Notes: generated by a model from the letters alone, not told the origin. Shown: positions 42,494 through 51,993, numbered from the stretch's first letter. The stretch is DNA of 64,000 nt from Billgrantia lactosivorans (GCF_003254665.1 NZ_QHGY01000001.1:682001-746000); one strand, 5' to 3'. A program made the numbers and translations.

Positions 42494-43504
42494 TCAATGC
42501 CTGGCCAAGGCTTCGAGCGTGGCCGCCAACGCCTCGGTCAGCCGGGCCATGGTGGGGTAGTCGAGGCGCTCGTGGGTGTCGCTGGGGCCGTGGTAATAGG
42601 GGTTACGGAAATTGGCGGTGTCCGTCAGCATCAGCGCGGGCATTCCCATCTTCCAGAAGGCCCAGTGGTCGGAGCGGCGGATGTCGCCCAACAGCGGTGG
42701 AGCGACCAGCCCCTCGGAGGGAACTTCGGCGTGGCGGCGAAACTCGCCGATGGCCCGGCGCAGCAGGCGACGCGAATCCAGGTTACCGACGAAGGCGACG
42801 AAGTCGGCCCGGTCGGGATAGAAGCGGTCGAGCGGAAAGGGATAGGCCTGGCTGCCGGGCTCGCCGCTGAAGTAGCCGAGCATTTCCAGCGACAGCATGC
42901 CGACGACCTCATTTCCCTCGTTCCCGATCTGACGGGCGTAGCGCAGGCTGCCCATGGCCTGGGTGCTGAAGAACGGCAGTTCCTCGTTGACGAAGGCCAC
43001 CAGGTGCAGCGAGCGGTCGAGTCTGGCCTCCTGGAGCAGGCGCGCCAGCTCGATGAGCACGGCCACGCCGGAGGCGTTGTCATCGGCCCCCGGGCTGCCG
43101 CGCACCGTGTCGTAGTGCGCGCCGACCACGAGCACCTCGTCCGCCCGTCGCCCGCCGGGCAGGATCACCTCGATATTGTGGAATACCCGGCTGCCGGTCT
43201 CGACGGCCTGGCGTCGTGGCCGATGCCCCGCCGCGCGAAAGGCGTCTTCGATGTAGTCGCCGGCGGCCTGCAGCGCTTCCGGTCGCCAGTAGTGGCGCTC
43301 ACCGATCCCCTCGGACAAGGCACGCACGTGGGCGTGGAGGCGGTCACTGAGGTCCTCTCCCCGCTCGCCCAGCGGAGCGGGCTCACCGCGAAACGAGGCA
43401 CCCGGCATGGAGAGCATCAGCCAGTACCCGCCCGCCAGTGCGGCGAAGGCAAAGAGCACGAGCAGCCCGAGCAGTGTCGGCAGGAGCGAGCGCCTGCGTT
43501 TCAC
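42494..43504 (-). CDS. M28-family zinc peptidase, membrane-anchored
   Basis: A 336-residue aminopeptidase-like enzyme with an uncleaved N-terminal TM anchor (about 8-32), so the catalytic domain is periplasmic. The two-zinc site is readable: VVGAHYDTV, GADDNASGVAV, the catalytic Glu pair in FVNEELPFF, SDHWAFW, and the late His in YYHGPSDTHERL. It converges with the YbaK-like gene. It likely cleaves N-terminal residues from small periplasmic peptides. Confidence 0.9.
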   Translation of the reverse strand: MKRRRSLLPTLLGLLVLFAFAALAGGYWLMLSMPGASFRGEPAPLGERGEDLSDRLHAHVRALSEGIGERHYWRPEALQAAGDYIEDAFRAAGHRPRRQAVETGSRVFHNIEVILPGGRRADEVLVVGAHYDTVRGSPGADDNASGVAVLIELARLLQEARLDRSLHLVAFVNEELPFFSTQAMGSLRYARQIGNEGNEVVGMLSLEMLGYFSGEPGSQAYPFPLDRFYPDRADFVAFVGNLDSRRLLRRAIGEFRRHAEVPSEGLVAPPLLGDIRRSDHWAFWKMGMPALMLTDTANFRNPYYHGPSDTHERLDYPTMARLTEALAATLEALARH

Positions 43505-43716
43505 CGCTCATCCCTCGTGGCACTCCCGGGACCCTGGCAGGCGTTGCAGCGGTTAGCGTTCATTCTTCCCCCCTCCTTCCCTGGAGTCAGCCCTACCTGG
43601 AAAAAGATAGGCGCGCGGGGTATCGCTGAACAGGTAAAAATCCCGCTGGCCACCGGCACGGCTTGGCTTCGAACCGCCGATGCGGCCAAACTGAGCCTAA
43701 AAAGAGGAGGCGCTCG

Positions 43717-44838
43717 ATGTTCAAGTCCGTGCTGGTCATCGGTCATTTTCGCGGCATCCGCCTGGAAGTCCATATCAGCTGGCTGATCATCTTTGCCCTG
43801 CTGCTGACGACCATGAGCGCAGGGTTCCACAACCAGTATCCCGAGTGGTCGCTCGCCACCGTCGTCGTCACCGCCCTGGTGACCGCCCTGCTGTTCTTTT
43901 CCTCCATCGTCGCCCATGAACTGGGGCACAGCCTGGTGGCGATCCGCCGCGGCGTGCTGGTCACCGCGATCACCCTGTTCATCTTCGGCGGCGTCGCCCA
44001 GATGACCCGCGACCCGGACAGGGCGGACGATGAGTTCTGGATCGCCATCGCCGGGCCGATCGTCAGCTTCCTTCTGGCCGGTGCGTTCGGCCTGCTGGCG
44101 GCAGCCACCAGCGGCTGGTATCAGCCCGTTCCCGTTGCCCTGGGCTGGCTGGCGACGATCAACCTGATGGTGGCCATCTTCAACCTGATCCCCGGTTTCC
44201 CTCTCGACGGGGGCCGAGTGCTGCGGGCCGTGGTCTGGAAGTTGACCCGCAACCCCAGGAAGGCAAACGAGACAGCCTTCGCCAGCGGCAAGCTGGTCGC
44301 CTACGGCCTGTTCGCGCTGGCGGTGTGGAACATGGCGGCCGGCAACCTCGTCGGCGGCCTGTGGATCATGCTGATCGCCTGGTTCCTGCTCAACATGACC
44401 CAGGCCCAGGGGCGCATGTACCTGCTGAGGGAGCGGCTGGCCGGGGTGCGCGCGCGCGACCTTGCCGAAGCCGACGTGCCGCTGGTGGCGGCGCAACGCT
44501 CGGTGGAGGCGTGGCTGTACCAGGACGTGCTGCCCTCAGGCCGGCGCGCCTTCCTGGTCGGCAGCGACCCCGCCCACATCGAGGGTCTGGTCTCGCTCAG
44601 CGATGCGCGTCGGGTGGAACAGTCGCAGTGGCCCGACACCCGAGTCGCGGAGATCATGACCCCAGTCGCCAAGCTGCATCACGTGGCCCCGGGCGCCAAG
44701 GCGGACGAGGTCTTGCAGCTGCTCAACGAGCATGGCCTCAATCAGGTCCCGGTGATGGAGAACGGGCGCGTGAGCGGCTGGATCGACCGTCAGCGCCTGC
44801 TGCGCACCGTCGAGATCCATCTGGAAGTGAACCGCTGA
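43717..44838 (+). CDS. Site-2 protease (M50B) with C-terminal CBS region
   Basis: A 373-residue intramembrane zinc metalloprotease. HELGH (H67-E-x-x-H71) lies in TM2-3 and the third ligand Asp164 in FPLDGGRV. About five membrane segments are followed by two CBS-like motifs (VRARDLAEADVPLV and VAEIMTPVAKLHHV..LNQVPVME). The ATG at 43717 has AAGAGGAGG upstream. It resembles the Rip3/SpoIVFB-like CBS-bearing branch rather than RseP, as no PDZ domain is present. The substrate is unknown; no anti-sigma factor is adjacent. Confidence 0.92.
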   Translation: MFKSVLVIGHFRGIRLEVHISWLIIFALLLTTMSAGFHNQYPEWSLATVVVTALVTALLFFSSIVAHELGHSLVAIRRGVLVTAITLFIFGGVAQMTRDPDRADDEFWIAIAGPIVSFLLAGAFGLLAAATSGWYQPVPVALGWLATINLMVAIFNLIPGFPLDGGRVLRAVVWKLTRNPRKANETAFASGKLVAYGLFALAVWNMAAGNLVGGLWIMLIAWFLLNMTQAQGRMYLLRERLAGVRARDLAEADVPLVAAQRSVEAWLYQDVLPSGRRAFLVGSDPAHIEGLVSLSDARRVEQSQWPDTRVAEIMTPVAKLHHVAPGAKADEVLQLLNEHGLNQVPVMENGRVSGWIDRQRLLRTVEIHLEVNR

Positions 44839-44862
44839 GAGGCCTGCATCGTCCGGGGGGCA

Positions 44863-46848
44863 CTAGTGCGCCCGGCGCCACTCGAGGGGGTCACCGACGG
44901 GCTCGGCGAGGCATACCCGGTTGCGCCCGCCGGCCTTGGCCCGGTAGAGCGCCTCGTCCAGGCGCTTGTAGCAGTGCGTCTCGGGCTCGTCGAGCGCCAG
45001 CTCGGCGACACCGAAGCTGCTGGTGAGACCGCGAACGGGTGCGAAATCCTCCTCCTCGACCGCCCGGCGCAGACGCTCGGCCAGTGTCATGGCGCCCGCC
45101 AGTGTCGTCCCCGGCAGCAACAGCATGAACTCCTCGCCGCCCCAGCGCGCCAGCACGTCCACTTCGCGCAGCAGTGCACTGCAGGTGTGCACCAGCTTGC
45201 CCAGCACCATGTCGCCTACGCTGTGGCCGAAGGTATCGTTGACGTGCTTGAAGTGGTCGATGTCGAACATGACCAGGCTCAAGGCACGGCCCTCACGCCG
45301 GGCCTGCTGCCGCTCGCGCGCCAGCAGGTCGATGAAGCGGTTGCGATTGACCGCCCCGGTCAGCGGGTCGTGGCCGGCATGGTACTCGAGTTCCGCCTGG
45401 TAGCGCTTGGCCTGACTGATGTCGCGCATGATGGTCGCGATGCTCTCGATGTCGCCGTTCTCGTCACGGCGGGTGACGATCAGCTGCGAAACCGGGATCT
45501 CGCCGTGACGCCCCAGCACGGCCGTTTCCGCGTACCAGTGGCCGTGTTCGTTGGCATAGGGGATGCCCTTCTCCTGGATCAGCCGGCGCGCCCACAGCGG
45601 ATGAACCGCCGCCAGGGCGTCCGACAACGCCTCGGGCAGGATGCCCAGCAGCTCGCGGCCGGCCCTGTTGAGGTAGACGACTCGATGCTCGGCATCGGCA
45701 ATCGCGACGATGTCCGGCGAGGCGTCCAGCAGGTGCGTCAGCCGCTCCTGATTGACTTGGGCGGCATAGCGCTCCGTGACGTCCTCGACGATACCGCTGT
45801 ATTCGACGGTGCCATCCGCCGCGCGCTGGCGATAGGTGGTCACCTCGGCATGGATGAGGCGACCCTTGAGGGTGCGCAAGCGCAGCGGGCGGCGGGTCAC
45901 GGCGCCGTCGCGCTCGAGGTCCACCAGGAAACGGGTGATCTCGGCGGGGCAGTCGTAGAGCGAGCCGACCCGTGCGGCGCACAGCGCCTGGCGGGTATCC
46001 GCCTCGAAGATGCGCAGCATCGCGGGATTGGCGGCGGTGAAGTGCCCCCTGGGGTCAGCCGCGTGGCGATAGATGCCCACCGGCAGGTTGTGGAACAGGT
46101 CGTTGTATTGCTCGAGCTGGGCGTAGTAGCGCTTCTCGCCGGTGACATCGACGATGATCGAGTGCAGGTATTCGCGGCCCCGCAGGATCACCGGCCCCGA
46201 GTAGACATGGACGTCGCGAATCTCGCCGCTGGCCAGGCGGTGGCGGAACTCGAAGAAGAGCTGCCGGCAGGCCTCCGCCCTGGCCATGTTGGCGCGCACC
46301 TCGGCGGGGCTCAGGCAATTGATGTCGCTGATGTTCAAGCCCTTGAGGGCAGCGAGGGAGTAGCCGTAGAACGCCACGGCAGCGGCATTGGCATCGACGA
46401 TGCGCCCATCGAGGGGATCGATCAGCAGCTTGATCGCCGGGTTGGTATTGAACATCTGCTTGTAGAAGGCCTCGCTGTCCGAGCGGCCTCCCTCCGCCAG
46501 CGGCAGCAGCGTCAGCTGCCAGGCCGCCCGCCCCTGCCAGGTGGCGCCCCGCAGCAGTGCCTCGAAGGGGGGCTGGCCGTTCACGCCCCGGCACGCGACG
46601 CTGCCCTCGGCGAGCTCCGGCTGCGCCAGGGCGGTCTCGAGCGCCTGGCGATCGGCGTCGTCGAGCAGCGGCAGCAGCGGCTGGCTCTCGGCCTTCCCAC
46701 CAAGCCCCAGATAGCGGCGCGCGGCATCGTTGGCATAGAGCAGGCGCCACTGCTGTCCAGCGCCAGCCACCAGCACCGGGACGGGCAGCGCTTCGAGCAG
46801 ACGGCCCAGATCGTCGTCGGTCGATGCCGTCGAGTTACCTTCGTTCAC
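44863..46848 (-). CDS. Multi-PAS GGDEF diguanylate cyclase
   Basis: A 661-residue cytosolic c-di-GMP synthase. Four PAS domains are readable: about 14-110, 128-240 (NPAIKLLIDPLDGRIVDANA, ending VDVTGEKRYY), 250-365 (ending VEDVTERYAAQ) and 370-485 (SPDIVAIADAEHRVVYLN, ending MRDISQAKRYQ). The GGDEF domain has RWGGEEFMLLLP and an intact RxxD site (REVD). No TM segment is present. It ends 24 nt after the S2P gene's stop on the other strand. Redox, gas or small-ligand sensing is likely but not assignable. Confidence 0.93.
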   Translation of the reverse strand: MNEGNSTASTDDDLGRLLEALPVPVLVAGAGQQWRLLYANDAARRYLGLGGKAESQPLLPLLDDADRQALETALAQPELAEGSVACRGVNGQPPFEALLRGATWQGRAAWQLTLLPLAEGGRSDSEAFYKQMFNTNPAIKLLIDPLDGRIVDANAAAVAFYGYSLAALKGLNISDINCLSPAEVRANMARAEACRQLFFEFRHRLASGEIRDVHVYSGPVILRGREYLHSIIVDVTGEKRYYAQLEQYNDLFHNLPVGIYRHAADPRGHFTAANPAMLRIFEADTRQALCAARVGSLYDCPAEITRFLVDLERDGAVTRRPLRLRTLKGRLIHAEVTTYRQRAADGTVEYSGIVEDVTERYAAQVNQERLTHLLDASPDIVAIADAEHRVVYLNRAGRELLGILPEALSDALAAVHPLWARRLIQEKGIPYANEHGHWYAETAVLGRHGEIPVSQLIVTRRDENGDIESIATIMRDISQAKRYQAELEYHAGHDPLTGAVNRNRFIDLLARERQQARREGRALSLVMFDIDHFKHVNDTFGHSVGDMVLGKLVHTCSALLREVDVLARWGGEEFMLLLPGTTLAGAMTLAERLRRAVEEEDFAPVRGLTSSFGVAELALDEPETHCYKRLDEALYRAKAGGRNRVCLAEPVGDPLEWRRAH

Positions 46849-46996
46849 AGCCGGTTCCCTTGCTTATCGACGCCCCGCCAGGCCGCAACGGGCCGAAACC
46901 GCCCGCAAGCCTGAAACCGGCGTCGTTCATGCGTTATTTTTTGTATCGGCAGGCCTCGCCTGAGCTGAAATGAGGAAGTCGCCTGCTACTTCAAGA

Positions 46997-48208
46997 TTAA
47001 GCCCTCCGCGCGCGAATTAACAGATTCCGCGGGGTCAGGGTGGCAGCGCAGAACGCCCCCAGCTCCACCCGGTAGCCGGCCTCTTCCAGCAGCGAAACAC
47101 GATCCAGCGCCAGCCACATCTCCAGCGGCCGGCGGAACAGGTGGCGCACCAGCTCCAGGCGCTTGACCTCGGCCAGGCGCTGCCAGCCCACCCGCTCGAA
47201 GGGCGTCAGGTCGAGCGAACTCGGCAGCTCCATCCCCTTGCGTCGCGCCGCCCAGCGGCAGAAGCCCTCGAAGCGCTCGGGCAAGCGGCCATAGGCCAGG
47301 CTGGGTACCGGCAGGTAGCTGTCCTCGCCGCGCAGTTCGCGCTGCAACTCGTCGAACCCCAGTCGCCAGGCGTTGGCCCGCTCACGGCGTTGGCGCACCC
47401 CGCGCGGCGCCGTGACCGTCTCCTGCACCGCCAGGGCCAGGTCGTCCCGCGCCAGCCGCAGCGAGTGGACGCACGCCAGCGCACGGCCACGCCGGGACAC
47501 GGGCCGGTATGTCTCCTCGTGGGTACGGTGGTAGCAGCACGGCGCCAGGGTGACCGCACTCTGCGCTGCCAGGGCCAGCTCGAGCAGCCGCAGGTGCAGG
47601 TCGCCACAGGCATGCAGGGCGACGACATGGGTCCGGGCGGAGAAGTGGCGTTCGGCCTCGGCTGTCATCACGTCCTGTCGGTGCAGGTGTACCGGGGCTT
47701 GCTGCGCTGCCGCCAGACGACGTCCCTCCTCGCACAGCGGTTGCTGCCACTCCAGCGCACTGACTTCGGCCGCATGGCACCGGGCCAGTGCCCGGGCCAG
47801 ATGCCCCTTGCCGGCGCACCAGTCGAGCAGGCTGTCGCGGGGAGCCACATGAAGGTGTCGGGCGAAGGCCTCGATCTGCTGCCACTTGCGCCCTCCCACG
47901 TGCTCTCCCCAGGCCGGTGGTAGCCGCACTTCCGCGGCAGCCAGTGGCGCCAGGCGCACCAGTTCGGCCAACTCCCCGACCGGCAGCCAGTCGCGTAGCG
48001 GCGAATCCTGCCAGGGGTCTGCCTGCAACCGATCCACCTGGGCATCGTCCAGCCCCAGCAGGCACTCAGTCAGCTCGCTGCCGACGTCTCCCCAAGGCGG
48101 ACGGCGATACTGGAACGGCGCCGGGTACCACAGCGGCCGCCAGTCGGCCAGCAGTGCGGTGAGGCGGGAAAAGCGTGGTTCAGTACTCGATTCGGGATGC
48201 TTCGGCAT
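46997..48208 (-). CDS. SAM-dependent methyltransferase (METTL25-like fold)
   Basis: A roughly 403-residue protein. The Rossmann methyltransferase core is visible as LLDWCAGKGHLARAL (motif I) and VVALHACGDLHLRLLELAL. Cys and His residues in TLAPCCYHRTHEE follow, as in the Methyltransf_32 group. The ATG at 48208 (GGTGGAG upstream) is preferred over an in-frame start at 48283. It overlaps the end of the upstream secreted-protein gene by 29 bp. Target, RNA or protein, is unknown. Confidence 0.82.
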   Translation of the reverse strand: MPKHPESSTEPRFSRLTALLADWRPLWYPAPFQYRRPPWGDVGSELTECLLGLDDAQVDRLQADPWQDSPLRDWLPVGELAELVRLAPLAAAEVRLPPAWGEHVGGRKWQQIEAFARHLHVAPRDSLLDWCAGKGHLARALARCHAAEVSALEWQQPLCEEGRRLAAAQQAPVHLHRQDVMTAEAERHFSARTHVVALHACGDLHLRLLELALAAQSAVTLAPCCYHRTHEETYRPVSRRGRALACVHSLRLARDDLALAVQETVTAPRGVRQRRERANAWRLGFDELQRELRGEDSYLPVPSLAYGRLPERFEGFCRWAARRKGMELPSSLDLTPFERVGWQRLAEVKRLELVRHLFRRPLEMWLALDRVSLLEEAGYRVELGAFCAATLTPRNLLIRARRA

Positions 48209-48716
48209 CGAACTCCACCGATATGCCGATGCCCTCGTCCTCGCTGGGCTGCTCGCCCAGCTCCTTCTGCAGGGCCAGGACACCCTCGACCCTGCCCACT
48301 ACGCGAGCCTTGCTGCCGGTCACGTCGAAGCGCTTGAGGTCCAGCCGCACCGAGGCGTTGTCGGATGTGAACACCGGCGGCATGGCGGTGGCGCCAATGG
48401 GGTGCAGCACGTCGAATTCCGTCACTTCCTCCTCCACCAGGGTGATGCTGAGCGACAGGGAGTCACGCACCTGTCGGTCGTCGGGCTCGACCACGCCGAC
48501 CAGGTCGATCTGAACCTGATCGCCGATCTCGGTGAAGGTGGCGTAGGAGTCGGCGTTCAGGCTGACGATGTACCACTCGCGCTCCTCGCCGTCGAGCAGC
48601 CCCACCATGCTGCCGCTGATAGTGGGCTCCTCCTCGGCATCGGCCGCCGCCGGCGCGGCCAGCACCAGCAGTGCCCATGCACCCAGCCACCCCCACAGCG
48701 CGTGATTCGCCTTCAT
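48180..48716 (-). CDS. Secreted protein of unknown function
   Basis: A 178-residue protein with a signal peptide (about 1-26, ending PAAADA) and an acidic mature part rich in beta-forming segments (EREWYIVSLNADSYATFTEI, QIDLVGVVEP). No family is recognised. Its 3' end overlaps the methyltransferase gene by 29 bp, so the two genes share a transcript although their roles seem unrelated. Confidence 0.75.
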   Translation of the reverse strand: MKANHALWGWLGAWALLVLAAPAAADAEEEPTISGSMVGLLDGEEREWYIVSLNADSYATFTEIGDQVQIDLVGVVEPDDRQVRDSLSLSITLVEEEVTEFDVLHPIGATAMPPVFTSDNASVRLDLKRFDVTGSKARVVGRVEGVLALQKELGEQPSEDEGIGISVEFDAEASRIEY

Positions 48717-48782
48717 CTCTCCCCCTCGCCGCCGTTGCGGCTCGCCTGCTGCCGTTCGGCGGCCATTCTCAAGGGCACCCGG

Positions 48783-49253
48783 CTACCTGACAAGCCCCAG
48801 GCGAGCATGCCACTCCGCCAGGCTCTCCTCGGGGTAATGGTCGAAGCACTTGTCCTGGGGCCGGACGTCCGGCTCGACCCAGTTGGCCTTGCTGTCGAGC
48901 AGCAGGTGCACCCGCTCGGGGGGCACCGGCAGTGGCGTGTCGATGGCCGAAGCGAAGGGGTGCACCAGCTCGGGCCAGTTCGGATCGTAGACCCACAGGG
49001 CGCTGCCGCAGCGCGAGCAGAAGTGCCGCTCGCCGGTGCTCTCCTCGCCGTCGATCACGGCATGATAGAGCGAGATGAACGACTCCCCCTCGACCTTCAG
49101 GGTGGCGTATACGCCGCCGAGGTTGATGGCATACCCCCCGCCTCCCGCGGTCTTGCGGCAGATCGAGCAGTAGCAGCGCTGGTAGGGGTAGGGATGCGGT
49201 GATTCGAGCTCGAACCGCACCGCACCGCAATGGCAGGAGCCTTGCAGGAGCAT
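48783..49253 (-). CDS. GFA-family (CENP-V fold) protein 2
   Basis: A 156-residue zinc protein with CHCG (residues 7-10), CYCSIC (about 27-32) and CSRC (about 79-82). It resembles the aldehyde-activating GFA family but, as for the copy near 8 kb, formaldehyde activity is unproven. It is divergent from a GST gene across 134 bp; joint glutathione-linked detoxification is an inference from this pairing. Confidence 0.86.
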   Translation of the reverse strand: MLLQGSCHCGAVRFELESPHPYPYQRCYCSICRKTAGGGGYAINLGGVYATLKVEGESFISLYHAVIDGEESTGERHFCSRCGSALWVYDPNWPELVHPFASAIDTPLPVPPERVHLLLDSKANWVEPDVRPQDKCFDHYPEESLAEWHARLGLVR

Positions 49254-49387
49254 GGGGCCTCGCTTGAGCGGATGTCGATGTTCCCTCAGCGTAGCTGCTT
49301 ATCGGGCCTGGCGTGCACCCCCGCCCGTTACCTCGCCGGCCGGCGAAGTGGTAAGGTCATTGGCAGCCACTACCCGAGGATACGACG

Positions 49388-50020
49388 ATGATCGACTTCT
49401 GGACCTGGACCACGCCCAACGGCCGCAAGGTTTCCATCCTGCTCGAGGAGCTCGGCCTGCCCTATCGCACCCACGCCGTCGACATCACCCGGGGCGAGCA
49501 GCATGCCCCGGCCTTCCTCGAGGTCAGTCCCAACAACAAGATCCCCGCCATTCGCGACAGCGACACCGGCCTGGCGCTGATGGAGTCGGGGGCGATCCTG
49601 ATCTACCTGGCCGAAAAGGCGGGGCGCTTGCTGCCCACGGAGTTCGAGCAGCGTCATCGCACCCTCGAGTGGCTGATGTGGCAGATGGGCGGCCTCGGTC
49701 CTTTCCTCGGCCAGGCCCACCACTTCCTGCATTTCCACCCCGGCAAGGCACCCTATGCCGAGGAGCGCTTCCACGGCGAGGCCCAGCGTCTCTACCGCGT
49801 GCTGGACACCCGCCTGGCCGACCACGCCTACCTCGCGGGCGACGAGTACACCATCGCCGATATCGCCAGCTGGCCGTGGGTGTCGCGCTACGAGTGGCAG
49901 CGCATCGATCTCGCCGACTACCCCAACGTCAAGCGCTGGTATGTCGAGATCGCCAGCCGCCCGGCGGTACAACGCGGCTATCACGTACCGCAGCGGGTCA
50001 ACGAGATCCCGCTGCCATGA
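49388..50020 (+). CDS. yfcG: Glutathione S-transferase, YfcG-like
   Basis: A 210-residue nu-class GST. The N-terminal thioredoxin-like domain has TPNGRKVSILLEELGLPY and SPNNKIPAI. ESGAILIYLAEKAG binds the glutathione gamma-Glu, and WQMGGLGPFLGQAHHF is characteristic of YfcG/YghU disulfide-bond reductases. It lacks an N-terminal Cys, and catalysis relies on TPN. It overlaps the next SDR gene as ATGA and is translationally coupled to it. Confidence 0.9.
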   Translation: MIDFWTWTTPNGRKVSILLEELGLPYRTHAVDITRGEQHAPAFLEVSPNNKIPAIRDSDTGLALMESGAILIYLAEKAGRLLPTEFEQRHRTLEWLMWQMGGLGPFLGQAHHFLHFHPGKAPYAEERFHGEAQRLYRVLDTRLADHAYLAGDEYTIADIASWPWVSRYEWQRIDLADYPNVKRWYVEIASRPAVQRGYHVPQRVNEIPLP

Positions 50021-50901
50021 ACCGCGCTCACATCCCAGGCAGCGGCGCCGCGCCACGCAGCATCCTGGTCACCGGCTGCTCCAGCGGCATCGGCCATGCC
50101 GCGGCGCATGCCCTGGCGCAGCGCGGCTGGCGGGTCTTCGCCACCGCCCGCCGCCGGGAGGATCTCGAACGGCTTCAGGCGGAAGGGCTCGAGGCCGTGC
50201 CCCTCGAACTGGCCTCGAGCGACTCCATCGCCGCCTGCGTCGAGCACGTGCTGGCCCTCGGCGGCGGCCGGCTCGACGCGCTGTTCAACAATGCCGCCTA
50301 CGGCCAGCCGGGTGCCGTGGAGGACCTGACCCGAGACGTACTGCGCGCCCAGCTGGAGGCCAACCTGCTCGGCACCCATGAGCTCACCACCAAGGTCATA
50401 CCGATCATGCGCGCGCAGGGCAGTGGCCGCATCGTGCAGAACAGCTCGGTGCTGGGGTTTGCCGCCCTGCCCTATCGCGGCGCCTACGTGTGCTCCAAGT
50501 TCGCCCTGGAGGGCCTGACCGATGCCCTGCGCCAGGAGCTGTACGGCAGCGGCATCCATGTCAGCCTGATCGAGCCCGGCCCCATCACCAGCCGCTTTCG
50601 CGAGAATGCCTATCGCGCCTTCAAGGCCAACATCGACACCGCCAACAGCTTCCACCGCGACACCTACCGTGCCGTGGAAGCCCGGCTGGCCGGCAGCAAG
50701 GGCGCTTCTGGCGGCGTGTTCACCCTCGGTGCCGGTGCCGTGGTCGACAAGCTGGTCCATGCCCTGGAGAGCCGGCGGCCCAAACCGCGTTATCATGTGA
50801 CCCTGCCCACCCACCTGTTCGGCGTGCTGAAGCGGCTGCTCTCCACCCGGGGCATGGACCGGGTGCTGCTGGCATCGACACGCGACGAACGCCGCCCCTA
50901 G
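50017..50901 (+). CDS. SDR-family oxidoreductase 2
   Basis: A 294-residue classical SDR with TGCSSGIG (residues 19-26), NNAAYG, QNSSVLGF and YxxxK in AYVCSKFALEG. ATARRR after beta-2 suggests NADP(H). The C-terminus (PTHLFGVLKRLLSTRGMDRV) resembles retinol dehydrogenase/17-beta-HSD-like SDRs. Its ATG overlaps the gst stop by 4 bp. The open frame upstream lies in gst and is not part of it. The substrate is unknown. Confidence 0.9.
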   Translation: MNRAHIPGSGAAPRSILVTGCSSGIGHAAAHALAQRGWRVFATARRREDLERLQAEGLEAVPLELASSDSIAACVEHVLALGGGRLDALFNNAAYGQPGAVEDLTRDVLRAQLEANLLGTHELTTKVIPIMRAQGSGRIVQNSSVLGFAALPYRGAYVCSKFALEGLTDALRQELYGSGIHVSLIEPGPITSRFRENAYRAFKANIDTANSFHRDTYRAVEARLAGSKGASGGVFTLGAGAVVDKLVHALESRRPKPRYHVTLPTHLFGVLKRLLSTRGMDRVLLASTRDERRP

Positions 50902-50931
50902 CCCGACTCACCCATACCCGGAGGAGCCCCC

Positions 50932-51252
50932 TTGGGCCGATTCATCTCCCTGCTCTTGCTCGCCGCGATGGCCTATGGCGGCCTTTACCTCTACTACGGC
51001 CACGTCGTCCGGCAGATCATCGACGAGCAGCTCGACGCGCGTGGGCTCACCGCCCTGGAGGTCGAAGGCATCGAGTATGGTCCGCTCGCGCCGGTCAGCC
51101 GCCAGGCCACGATCCGCGCCGACGTGAGCTACCGCGGCGCCGATGCCACGGTGTCCCTGCGCCTGCAGGGGCATCCGCTCTTCTCTGATGAGGTGCGCAT
51201 GGAGCTCGACGGCCTGCAGGCCCTGCGGCTAAGGTTCGGCGTGGGCGGATAA
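50932..51252 (+). CDS. Small membrane-anchored protein, unknown function
   Basis: A 106-residue protein with an N-terminal TM helix (about 3-22) and a soluble part GLTALEVEGIEYGPLAPVSR that resembles a short AsmA/LEA-like beta fold; no family is certain. The start is a TTG, chosen because GGAGGAG lies 5 nt upstream and no in-frame ATG precedes the TM helix. It follows the SDR gene by 30 nt and precedes a DUF1330 gene by 15 nt. Confidence 0.65.
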   Translation: MGRFISLLLLAAMAYGGLYLYYGHVVRQIIDEQLDARGLTALEVEGIEYGPLAPVSRQATIRADVSYRGADATVSLRLQGHPLFSDEVRMELDGLQALRLRFGVGG

Positions 51253-51267
51253 TCACCAGGAGGTCCC

Positions 51268-51555
51268 ATGAGCAGTGCCTATGTCGTCGGACACGTCACC
51301 GTCAACGATCCCGAACGCTGGCTCGAGTATGTCGAGCGTATTCCCGAGACGCTGGCCGGCTGGGGCGGCGAGGTCATCCTGCGCGGTCAGCGCACGGCAA
51401 CGCTGGCGGGACGCGCGGGCCACCCCAATATCGTCGTGCTGAGGTTTCCCGACATGCATTCGGTGGAGCAATGGTACGCCTCGCCCGAGTACCAGGCGCT
51501 GATCCCGCTGCGCGACGCCGCGGCCCAGGTCGACCTGGCCGCCTACCAGGGGTAG
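51268..51555 (+). CDS. DUF1330 family protein
   Basis: A 95-residue ferredoxin-like fold protein. YVVGHVTVNDPERWLEYVER at the N-terminus and NIVVLRFPDMHSVEQWYASPEYQ near the middle match DUF1330. It is a small dimeric alpha-beta barrel type related to monooxygenase-like proteins; its activity is unknown. AGGAGG precedes the ATG. It is probably the last gene of the gst-SDR set. Confidence 0.87.
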   Translation: MSSAYVVGHVTVNDPERWLEYVERIPETLAGWGGEVILRGQRTATLAGRAGHPNIVVLRFPDMHSVEQWYASPEYQALIPLRDAAAQVDLAAYQG

Positions 51556-51649
51556 CGTTCGGCGCAGCGTCAGCCCCATGCTATGCTGCGCCTCTTTTCA
51601 CGGTGTGGGCGGATACCCGGCTCATGCCACCCACTTGACAGGAGCACAC

Positions 51650-51928
51650 ATGGCCAGGGCAACCGCACGGCATATTCTGGTAGACGACGAAGCGAAATGC
51701 GCGGCACTCAAGGCCGAGATCGAGGGCGGACGCGACTTCGCCGAAGTGGCCCGCGAGCACTCCAGCTGCCCCTCCGGCCGCCAGGGCGGCGACCTGGGCA
51801 GCTTCGGCCCGGGGCAGATGGTGCGTGAGTTCGACGAGGTGGTGTTCTCCGGCGAACTCAACAAGGTGCACGGCCCGGTGAAGACCCAGTTCGGCTACCA
51901 CCTGCTGGAAATCACCAGCCGCAGTTGA
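51650..51928 (+). CDS. ppiC: Peptidyl-prolyl isomerase, PpiC-like parvulin
   Basis: A 92-residue cytoplasmic parvulin consisting of the isomerase domain alone, the usual PpiC size. ARHILVDDEAKC at the start, FAEVAREHSSCPSG, GGDLGSFGPGQMVREFDEVVF and TQFGYHLLEI are all family landmarks. The ATG at 51650 has ACAGGAG upstream, so the extra upstream frame is not used. A strong hairpin terminator follows. Confidence 0.93.
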   Translation: MARATARHILVDDEAKCAALKAEIEGGRDFAEVAREHSSCPSGRQGGDLGSFGPGQMVREFDEVVFSGELNKVHGPVKTQFGYHLLEITSRS

Positions 51929-51964
51929 TACCGGCCGGCACGCTGCGCCCGGCCAAACCCGCCC

Positions 51965-51993
51965 AAGCCGCCATGCCTCGCCATGGCGGCTTT
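51965..51993 (+). terminator. Terminator after ppiC
   Basis: An 11-bp stem AAGCCGCCATG / CATGGCGGCTT with a 6-nt loop ends in TTTGTCGTT. It lies 36 nt after the ppiC stop. Confidence 0.8.
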
